37,993 bases of DNA from Rickettsiales bacterium (GTDB lineage Bacteria > Pseudomonadota > Alphaproteobacteria > Rs-D84). Position numbers and translations under genes: made by a program. The notes beneath the pieces are model-generated. The model saw only the letters and a program-made list of their open reading frames with translations, was not told where the DNA came from and searched no databases. Shown here in pieces: positions 32,668-37,993 of the stretch (its first letter is position 1; each line of letters opens with the position of its first letter). Location of the stretch: positions 1-37,993 of the forward strand of contig JAISAB010000001.1 of NCBI GenBank assembly GCA_031266915.1, in the 5' to 3' direction.

Positions 32668-33459
32668 TTATAACGATTCCTGGGGATTTTTCAACAGTTT
32701 TTGCAATTCTTGCAACGCTGACCAAACATCCTTTTTGACGTCCGGTTTCAGCATCAGATAATTCGGGTGGTAAATCGGAAAGACCGGAATTCCGCCGGCC
32801 GTTTCAAATCGGTTGCCGTGGTCTTTCGGCAATTTCGCGTTCGCGACTTCGGCGGCCGTCAAAATTCCCAGGGTTAGAATGGCTTTTGGTTTCAGCAGCG
32901 CCGCCGCACGGTCGACAAACGGTCTGGCCAAATCCAATTCTTCGCGCGACGGGGCGCGACCGCCCGGCGTGCGCCAAAACACCAGCGGAACGATGGAAAC
33001 CTGGGCGCGGGACATTCCGATTGCGGCCAGCATTTTGTCCATCAGCCCGCCCGCGGCGCCGGTTAGTATTTGGCCGCTGTCATCATCGTCGCCTGACGGC
33101 GCGTCGGTGATAATCAGCAAATCCCCGTCGGCGAAATGCGGCGCGACTGTGTTTTTTACGAATTGTTTAAGCGGATGTTCGAATTTTACAATCGCGTCGC
33201 GCAGCGCCGGCAAGTCGCACGCGCCGCGCGCCGCATCATCCGCGCAGGACAAGGTCACTGGTCGGGCCGCCGGTATCACGGCGACCGGTGGCGCCATGAC
33301 GCCAGTTGCCGCCGCCGTCGGGGACGCTGACCTGACAGCGGATTCAGTCGGCGCCGCCGCGACCGCGGGCTTCTTGGGCCGTCCCATTGCCGCCGGGGTT
33401 TCTGACAGCTCCCATTTGACGCCCGACAATTCCAAATCGCGCAGTGAATACAATCCCAT
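32668..33459 (-). CDS. Family-4-like uracil-DNA glycosylase lacking most Fe-S cysteines
   Basis: The 263-aa protein has an Ala/Pro-rich N-terminus (about 20-68) then a UDG fold. It shows DAPSGDDDDSG (119-129) in place of the GEAPG motif, GGLMDKMLAAIG, FWRTPGGRAP and HPNY (231-234). This resembles family-4 glycosylases, which remove uracil from DNA. Only Cys72 and Cys81 are present, so the four-Cys iron-sulfur site usual in the family cannot form. It may be inactive or use another stabilisation. The ATG at 33459 has AAGGA 8 nt upstream; an in-frame ATG at 33486 lacks a ribosome-binding site. Divergent from pal. Confidence 0.75.
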   Translation of the reverse strand: MGLYSLRDLELSGVKWELSETPAAMGRPKKPAVAAAPTESAVRSASPTAAATGVMAPPVAVIPAARPVTLSCADDAARGACDLPALRDAIVKFEHPLKQFVKNTVAPHFADGDLLIITDAPSGDDDDSGQILTGAAGGLMDKMLAAIGMSRAQVSIVPLVFWRTPGGRAPSREELDLARPFVDRAAALLKPKAILTLGILTAAEVANAKLPKDHGNRFETAGGIPVFPIYHPNYLMLKPDVKKDVWSALQELQKLLKNPQESL

Positions 33460-33535
33460 TGCCTTTTTCCTTGATTTTGCAAACATTTTGATATAGACTA
33501 ATCGACGGACAACAAAAATACAAGGGAGTATTTTC

Positions 33536-33952
33536 ATGAAAATTAAAAATTTTGCTATGTTGGCCGGTATCGCGGGATTGTTGGCCGCATGCGGCGGTTC
33601 AAGCATCGTTGAACCGGCTGATATGAATGGCCAGAAAGTTTTCTTCGCGTTTGATTCGTCAAACATTTCCGAAGAAGCGAAAAACAACTTGTTGGGCCAG
33701 TCTTTGTATATGAAGAACCACAAGGATACGAAAATCCAAATCGCGGGCAACTGCGACGAGCGTGGTTCGACCGAATACAACTTGGCGCTGGGCGCCCGCC
33801 GCGCAAGCGCGGCCAAGGCCGTGTTGGTCAAAGACGGCGTGGAATCAAAGCGCGTATCCACCATTTCTTATGGCAAGGAACGTCCATCGGTCAAGGGCAC
33901 GGGCGAAAAAGTCTGGGCCGCCAACCGCAATGCCACGACGTCTGTCAAATAA
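33536..33952 (+). CDS. pal: Peptidoglycan-associated lipoprotein Pal
   Basis: The 138-aa protein has a lipoprotein signal peptide (LLAAC, Cys19) and an OmpA-like peptidoglycan-binding domain with VFFAFDSSNI and the signature GNCDERGSTEYNLALGARRA. Pal links the outer membrane to peptidoglycan and to TolB. A ribosome-binding site AAGGGAG lies 8 nt before the ATG. The tol genes are not adjacent. Ends in a strong terminator. Confidence 0.93.
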   Translation: MKIKNFAMLAGIAGLLAACGGSSIVEPADMNGQKVFFAFDSSNISEEAKNNLLGQSLYMKNHKDTKIQIAGNCDERGSTEYNLALGARRASAAKAVLVKDGVESKRVSTISYGKERPSVKGTGEKVWAANRNATTSVK

Positions 33953-33978
33953 CGCACCGACGTGTTGTTGTAAGAAAA

Positions 33979-34006
33979 TTAAACCCGCTGTTCGGCGGGT
34001 TTTTTC
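33979..34006 (+). terminator. Intrinsic terminator of pal
   Basis: ACCCGC (33983-33988) / GCGGGT (33995-34000) followed by T6. Confidence 0.9.
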
Positions 34007-34007
34007 G

Positions 34008-34190
34008 TGAGTCGTAATTCGTGACTCGTGACTCGTAAAAAAACATTAGTGAATAGTGCTTAGTTTATAGTGTATAGTTAAATAGTTTACTAATAACTAA
34101 ACACTATGCACTAATCACTATTCACTACTTGTTATTCGTTATGCACTAGTGTTTTTATGAATCACGAGTCACGAATTACGAATCACGAAA
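34008..34190. repeat. TCGTGAY and TAGTNNN heptamer palindrome before module C
   Basis: TCGTAAT/TCGTGAC units (34009-34040), TAGTGAA/TAGTGCT/TAGTTTA units and their inverse (34046-34130), then inverse TCGTGAY (34158-34190). The two families are nested as one large inverted repeat. Confidence 0.85.
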
Positions 34191-34214
34191 AACCGCCCCG
34201 GTCGGGGCGGTTTT
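34188..34214 (-). terminator. Terminator of the module C HTH gene
   Basis: AACCGCCCC (34191-34199) / GGGGCGGTT (34204-34212), loop GGTC, with A/T runs on both sides. Confidence 0.88.
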
Positions 34215-34434
34215 ATTCCGCTTTGTTTTGTTCCAAATATTTTATGCCCGCGATGAACAGTTTGGTGGCCGTCCGTTGCGATATGACGCCCCGACCGCGT
34301 TCAAAACGGATGATTTCTTTTCTATCCAGTCCCAAATATTTTGCCAAGCGACGCCGCCCGACCTTGGTTTCCAGTCGCGCGATGTGAATCGCGTATCCAA
34401 AATAAACCGTTTCTATTGTTTTTACACGTTTCAT
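34213..34434 (-). CDS. Small XRE-like helix-turn-helix protein (module C)
   Basis: The 73-aa protein is a paralogue of the protein at 14401-14619: ARLETKVGRRRLAKYLGLDR is identical, followed by IRFERGRGVISQRTATKLF. The first 18 residues differ. HTH of Cro/CI type, no effector domain. The ATG at 34434 has AAAGGAGG 6 nt upstream; a start at 34458 would translate the ribosome-binding site. The gene begins 22 nt after the terminator of structured RNA C. Together RNA and protein form a repeated unit whose role is unknown. Confidence 0.8.
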   Translation of the reverse strand: MKRVKTIETVYFGYAIHIARLETKVGRRRLAKYLGLDRKEIIRFERGRGVISQRTATKLFIAGIKYLEQNKAE

Positions 34435-34456
34435 AATATCCTCCTTTCTTAAGTTC

Positions 34457-34487
34457 AAAAAAACCGCGCTTTTAAAAAAAGGCGGTT
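34457..34487 (-). terminator. Terminator between RNA C and its HTH gene
   Basis: GGCGGTT (34481-34487) and AACCGC (34462-34467) read on the minus strand, then T7 (34457-34463). Confidence 0.85.
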
Positions 34488-34644
34488 GGAGGTAAACACT
34501 ACAACAAGTATAGCATGCTTATTTGGCAAGCCTTATTCGCATCCTCCAACCAATGGTTGTGGATGCATAAGTTTTTACAGTTCCGCATGCCTGCGGAATA
34601 ACTTGTCCGGGTGTTTAGCCCCATGGCGGCAACACGCCGCCACA
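34457..34644 (-). ncRNA. Structured RNA, copy C, leader of an HTH gene
   Basis: Same layout as copy B: TATAAT at 34651-34656, P0 34636-34642/34624-34630, P1 GGGGCTAAACAC (34611-34622) / GTGTTTACCTCC (34488-34499), P2 ACAAGT/ACTTGT, P3 TTCCGCA/TGCGGAA, P4, a GGC-TT-GCC mini-hairpin, terminator AACCGC/GCGGTT with T7. Relative to B, P1 differs at three base pairs with both partners changed, direct evidence for the helix. The GGTTGGAGG/CCTCCAACC alternative pairing is kept. Confidence 0.85.
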
Positions 34645-34650
34645 ATTGAT

Positions 34651-34656
34651 ATTATA
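34651..34656 (-). promoter_or_regulatory. Perfect -10 box (TATAAT) of RNA C
   Basis: Conserved position and flanks with RNA B. Transcription is expected to start near 34644. Confidence 0.7.
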
Positions 34657-34686
34657 CACGAATTTATTTGGATAATCTACAAATAA

Positions 34687-35111
34687 TCGATAGTCATTAG
34701 TGAATAGTGCTTAGTTTATAGTGCATAGTTAATAGTTCACTAATCACTATGCACTATTCACTAGTGATTAAAAAAACCGCCATCCCCCAAGTTTTTGTAA
34801 CGCTGACGCTAACAAAAACTTTCCCCCTTTATCAAGGGGGACTAGTGCCAAACCAAGATGAACAAGAGCTGAACCAAGTGGACAAGTGTCAAGTCTTGTG
34901 CCAATGATCTGTTCTGGGCTATCGCCCATCTTGTTTTATGCTCGTTCCCTGTATCTGACACCTGCCCCTCTTGTTTCACGCTTGTTCCTAACACTTGACG
35001 CTGGCCCCTCTTGTTAAAGAGGGGAGAATTTTCCGGCAACTTGTTGCCGATGAAAATTCGGGGAGATTACTGGTTAGTCAATAGTCATCTGCCTATGGTC
35101 AGTAGTGTTTT
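34687..35111. repeat. Module C flank: heptamers, hairpins and 21-bp repeats
   Basis: No gene. TAGTNNN palindrome (34687-34770); AGTTTTTGT/ACAAAAACT hairpin and the CCCCCTT/AAGGGGG hairpin (34789-34842); two 20- to 21-bp units (34844-34883); AAGTGTCAAGTCTTGTG; CCCCTC/GAGGGG and GAATTTTC..GAAAATTC hairpins (35005-35061). Same order as 14873-15370, shorter. Confidence 0.85.
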
Positions 35112-36467
35112 TTACTTGTCCGATTCTTCTTTCAAAAACGTTTCCAGCCAATGGTTGTCGAACGCCAGATGCCGGACATCTTTGCTGCGCAGCAATTTCT
35201 GCTGCAGCGGAACCGTAGTCTTGACGCCGTCGATGACGAATTCATCTAGCGCGCGCGCGCTGCGCATAATGCAGGCCGGGCGATTCGGCGCGTGCACAAT
35301 TAATTTAGCAATCATCGAATCGTACGTCGGCGGAATCGTGTATCCGGCGTATACGGCCGAATCTACGCGCACGCCCAGACCGCCCGCCGGCGAATACCGT
35401 GTGATTTTTCCGGGATTGGGGACGAATGTTTCCGGGTCCTCGGCATTTATGCGGAATTCAATTGCGTGGCCGTTCGGCACCAGGTTCGCCTGGGAATACC
35501 CCAATTCCTCGCCATCGGCGATACGAATCTGTTCGCGAACCAAATCGACGCCGTACACCATTTCGGTGACGGGATGTTCCACCTGCAGGCGGGTGTTCAT
35601 TTCCAGAAAGTAGAATTTTCCGTCCTCGAACATGAATTCGAATGTGCCGGCATTGGTGTACCCCATTTTCTTGGCGGCGGTCTTGCATATTTCTATCATA
35701 TCGTCGCGCTGTTTTTGGGTCAGGGCGGCGGCGGGACATTCCTCCATCACTTTTTGATTTTTGCGTTGCAAAGAACAATCGCGTTCGCCGAAAATAACGA
35801 CATTGCCATGCTTGTCGCCCAGAACCTGGAATTCGATATGGCGCGGATGCAGCAGCAATTTTTCCATATACAGCGTATCGTCGCCGAATCCGGCATTGGC
35901 CTCGCGCTTGGTCATTTGAAAGGCCTCGGGCATTTCGTCGGCACTCATAATCGGTCGCATGCCTTTGCCGCCGCCGCCGGCGGACGCCTTCAGCATAACC
36001 GGATAGCCGATTTTTTCGCCCCAGGCCAGCGCATCGTCCAAATCGGCCACCGCGCCGTCGGAACCCGGCACCACCGGCAGACCGCATTCCACAGCCGTGC
36101 GTTTGGCGTTGACCTTGTCGCCCATCTTCACAATCATGGCGGCGGTCGGCCCGACCCAAATCAGGCCGTGCCGCTCTACCTTTTCCACAAAGTCCGCGCG
36201 TTCGGACAAGAATCCGTATCCCGGATGAATGGCGTCGGAATTTGTCAGCAGCGCTGCGGTCAAAATCGCGGATTCGTTCAAGTATGAATCTTTGGATGGG
36301 CCCGGTCCGATGCAGACCGATTCGTCGGCCAGCTGGACATGCAGCGCGCTGCGGTCGACGGTCGAATGAACCGCCACGGTTCGGATGCCCATGTCGCGGC
36401 ACGCGCGGATAATGCGCAGCGCGATTTCGCCGCGGTTGGCGATAAGAACTTTTTTTATTCGTGACAT
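35112..36467 (-). CDS. accC: Acetyl-CoA carboxylase, biotin carboxylase subunit
   Basis: The 451-aa ATP-grasp enzyme starts MSRIKKVLIANRGEIALRII (typical N-terminus), has the ATP-binding loop KASAGGGGKGM (about 159-169) and the EMNTRLQVEHPVTE signature. It carboxylates biotin on AccB using ATP and bicarbonate for malonyl-CoA synthesis. It lies downstream of accB on the same strand, with a repeat palindrome in the 90-bp gap. Confidence 0.96.
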   Translation of the reverse strand: MSRIKKVLIANRGEIALRIIRACRDMGIRTVAVHSTVDRSALHVQLADESVCIGPGPSKDSYLNESAILTAALLTNSDAIHPGYGFLSERADFVEKVERHGLIWVGPTAAMIVKMGDKVNAKRTAVECGLPVVPGSDGAVADLDDALAWGEKIGYPVMLKASAGGGGKGMRPIMSADEMPEAFQMTKREANAGFGDDTLYMEKLLLHPRHIEFQVLGDKHGNVVIFGERDCSLQRKNQKVMEECPAAALTQKQRDDMIEICKTAAKKMGYTNAGTFEFMFEDGKFYFLEMNTRLQVEHPVTEMVYGVDLVREQIRIADGEELGYSQANLVPNGHAIEFRINAEDPETFVPNPGKITRYSPAGGLGVRVDSAVYAGYTIPPTYDSMIAKLIVHAPNRPACIMRSARALDEFVIDGVKTTVPLQQKLLRSKDVRHLAFDNHWLETFLKEESDK

Positions 36468-36474
36468 AAATATT

Positions 36475-36557
36475 AAAGGCAGAGGGCAAAAGTCAGAAGG
36501 CAGAAGTAGTAAACGAGAACCCTTCTACCTTTTGCCTTCCGCCTTTTGCCTTTCTCC
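36475..36557. repeat. AAGGCAG heptamer palindrome between accB and accC
   Basis: AAGGCAG/AAAGTCAG units on the left and CTTCTACCTTTTGCCTTCCG on the right form an imperfect hairpin of about 80 nt inside the operon. Confidence 0.85.
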
Positions 36558-37010
36558 TTATTCGATAACAATCAGCGGCTGGTCGAACTCGACGGCTTGT
36601 CCGTCGGTTACCAGGATTTCTTTCACAACGCCGCCGCGGTCGGCCTTGACGGGGTTAAAGGTCTTCATCGCCTCGATTAAAATCACGGTGTCGCCGGCCT
36701 TAATCTGGGCGCCGACCGCGGTAAAGGGTTTCGCACCGGGCTCGGCCGACAAATAGGCCACGCCGACCATCGGGGACTTTAATGTCTGGCCGCTGTTGTC
36801 CGCGGCGGTCGCGGCCGGTTCGGCGTTTGCTTTTTTAAATTCCGACGCTGTTGAAAAACTGGGCACCGCGGCGGCGATGGTCTGTTGTTTTGACAGATGA
36901 ATGTGCTTGCGGTAAACGCCGAACAAGAACTGGCGTTCTAAATCCAATTCGGTTATTCCCATTTCATCCATTATTTTCGACATGGATTCAACGGTTGAAC
37001 GAAATGACAT
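36558..37010 (-). CDS. accB: Biotin carboxyl carrier protein of acetyl-CoA carboxylase
   Basis: The 150-aa protein has an N-terminal helix region (1-45), an Ala/Pro-containing linker (about 46-75) and a C-terminal biotinyl domain with the thumb and IEAMKTFNP, where Lys116 is the biotinylation site. It carries carboxybiotin between AccC and the carboxyltransferase. Start MSFRSTVESMSKIMDEM fits alphaproteobacterial AccB. First gene of accB-accC. Confidence 0.95.
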   Translation of the reverse strand: MSFRSTVESMSKIMDEMGITELDLERQFLFGVYRKHIHLSKQQTIAAAVPSFSTASEFKKANAEPAATAADNSGQTLKSPMVGVAYLSAEPGAKPFTAVGAQIKAGDTVILIEAMKTFNPVKADRGGVVKEILVTDGQAVEFDQPLIVIE

Positions 37011-37105
37011 ATCGTATCCTTTGCTAGTATTACACAGGCGCGGCCCAATTTGGTCGCAGCAGGATAAATTTTAGCATAACGTGAAAGGAAGTCAACAACA
37101 AGTGA

Positions 37106-37232
37106 CATAAAGGCAGAAGTCAGAAGGCAAAAGGCAGAAGTAAATTTCTGATTTGGGATATTTTCGGATTGTTAGCCCTTATTTGCTATTTGATATTTGC
37201 TAATTGCTATTTATTACTTCTGACTTCTGCCT
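37106..37232. repeat. AAGGCAG and TTTGCTA heptamers between accB and yidD
   Basis: AAGGCAG/AAGTCAG units (37108-37142), TTTGCTA/TTTGATA/ATTGCTA units (37180-37212) and the inverse CTTCTGACTTCTGCCTT (37214-37232). Confidence 0.85.
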
Positions 37233-37447
37233 TACTTTACCGGGTCATATCCGAATCCGCCGCCGGGCCGGCAACGCGACATACGCTTGAGCCCCATCCA
37301 AGTCCCGCAGATGAAACCGTATTTTTCAATTGCTTGACGAGCGTATTCGCTGCAGGTCGGCGTAAAGCGGCACACGGCCCGCCCGCCCGTCAAGGGCGAT
37401 ACGGCCAGCTGGTATAGTCTGATAAAGAGGATGGCGATATGTTTCAT
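37232..37447 (-). CDS. yidD: Membrane protein insertion efficiency factor YidD
   Basis: The 71-aa protein has all YidD landmarks: IRLYQLAVSPLTGGRAVCRF (about 9-28), PTCSEYARQAIEKYG, and CRPGGGFGYDPV at the C-terminus. It is a small inner-membrane-associated protein aiding YidC-dependent insertion. It is downstream of rnpA on the same strand, the usual rpmH-rnpA-yidD-yidC order, with a 100-bp TAGTNNN palindrome between. yidC would be expected next but accB is found instead. Confidence 0.94.
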   Translation of the reverse strand: MKHIAILFIRLYQLAVSPLTGGRAVCRFTPTCSEYARQAIEKYGFICGTWMGLKRMSRCRPGGGFGYDPVK

Positions 37448-37562
37448 ATCAGTAAATAGTCATTAGTCAGTAGTCTATAGTCAATAGTTAATAGTTAATA
37501 GAGCCGTCGGCTTCGCCGACACATTCACTAATGACTAACGACTATAGACTAATGACTATTGG
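37448..37562. repeat. TAGTNNN palindrome between rnpA and yidD
   Basis: TAGTCAT/TAGTCAG/TAGTCTA/TAGTCAA units, a GCCGTCGGCTTCGCCGAC hairpin and the inverse units. The tract encodes the last residues (NSH) and stop codon of RnpA. Confidence 0.85.
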
Positions 37563-37881
37563 CTAATTCCTTCAGCGCCTTGGCCATTTTTTTTACCCCG
37601 GCCGGCTTGGTCGCATCCAGAATCAGGCGCCGGGCGATAAAGATATAATCTGTATCGGGCCGCATCATAGGTTCGTTTTTGTGAATCCAAACGCGCAGCA
37701 GGCGCTTGGCGCGGTTGCGGTCGACAGCCAATTTGAACGTCCGTTTGGTTGCTATCAGGCCATAGCGCGCGTCGTTCGGAAAAATGGTCGGGCGCGCCTT
37801 GGCGATAAAATATCGTCCGATGACAATCGGCGCGCTGTCGTCGGTCGCAAAGTCCTTGTGTTTTTTTATTGTGTTTCTCAT
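37549..37881 (-). CDS. rnpA: Ribonuclease P protein component
   Basis: The 110-aa basic protein contains the RNR-like signature KLAVDRNRAKRLLR (about 51-64), between a beta-strand with RYGLIATKRTF and DYIFIARRLI. It binds the RNase P RNA for tRNA 5' maturation. The ATG at 37881 gives the expected length. rpmH, normally just upstream, is not in the 110 bp remaining. The C-terminal ANSH and stop derive from a TAGTCAT repeat. Confidence 0.93.
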   Translation of the reverse strand: MRNTIKKHKDFATDDSAPIVIGRYFIAKARPTIFPNDARYGLIATKRTFKLAVDRNRAKRLLRVWIHKNEPMMRPDTDYIFIARRLILDATKPAGVKKMAKALKELANSH

Positions 37882-37993
37882 GGCGCCTATAATAACATAT
37901 CTGGGCCGGATGCAAGCAAAAAAGAGAATTTTGCGCCCCAAGGCCTTGCTTTTTTTAATTGCAGGCTTTATAGTGCAGACGAAATTCAGTATA

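Overview
The window looks like a chromosomal segment of an uncultured alphaproteobacterium with a compact, possibly host-associated genome. This is inferred from the protein families (nusA-infB, a yfgM-bamB-der-like set, accBC, rnpA-yidD, rpoH, the Lpt/SurA and Pal envelope genes, a VirD4-type ATPase) and not from an rRNA gene, so the lineage is not certain. Housekeeping genes appear GC-rich, while the 25.1-28.0 kb stretch is visibly AT-rich.

Layout. 0.1-2.6 kb (minus): rsmE-rluB-TPR protein operon. 2.9-7.2 kb (plus): a lone VirD4/TraG-type coupling ATPase, then two lipoproteins (COG3014-like and LpoB-like). 7.3-9.3 kb (minus): der and a small outer-membrane protein, divergent from a Yip1-like membrane protein (9.4-9.95 kb). 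10.1-10.3 kb: structured RNA copy A. 10.5-12.6 kb (minus): rpoH and a porin-like protein. 12.65-14.2 kb (plus): YfgM-like and short BamB-like proteins. 14.4-15.4 kb: a module of a small HTH gene, structured RNA copy B and hairpin/tandem repeats. 15.5-19.5 kb (minus): nusA-infB. 19.7-25.0 kb (plus): lptF-lptD-surA-like, then rlmN. 25.1-28.1 kb: AT-rich island with a HAD phosphatase, a Cys-rich protein, a MITE-like palindrome, an exported protein carrying a (GT)17 tract, and tRNA-Val. 28.3-31.6 kb (minus): ebfC, pnp and a small membrane protein. 32.1-33.95 kb: infC, a UDG-like protein and pal. 34.2-35.1 kb: second HTH/RNA module (copy C). 35.1-37.9 kb (minus): accB-accC, then rnpA-yidD.

Two things stand out. 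First, three paralogous structured RNAs (A plus strand; B and C minus strand) share a multibranched fold ending in an intrinsic terminator. The closing helix P1 has a different sequence in each copy, with the changes compensated on both strands. In B and C the RNA has its own perfect -10 box and lies directly upstream of a near-identical small HTH gene. Each of these modules is followed by the same set of hairpins and a 21-bp tandem repeat of variable copy number. I do not recognise this as a known RNA family.

Second, almost every intergenic gap is filled with degenerate tandem heptamers of several families (TAGTNNN, TCGTGAY, TATTCTY, TTTGCTA, AAGGCAG, GGATGAT, GCTCTGT, AGATAGG, ATTCTTA and others). 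These repeats have also entered genes in frame. They encode parts of signal peptides (porin, LptD, SurA-like, BamB-like), internal linkers (RsmE, RluB, Der, RlmN), the RpoH C-terminal tail, and start codons, stop codons or ribosome-binding sites. This recalls Rickettsia palindromic elements but uses short tandem repeats.
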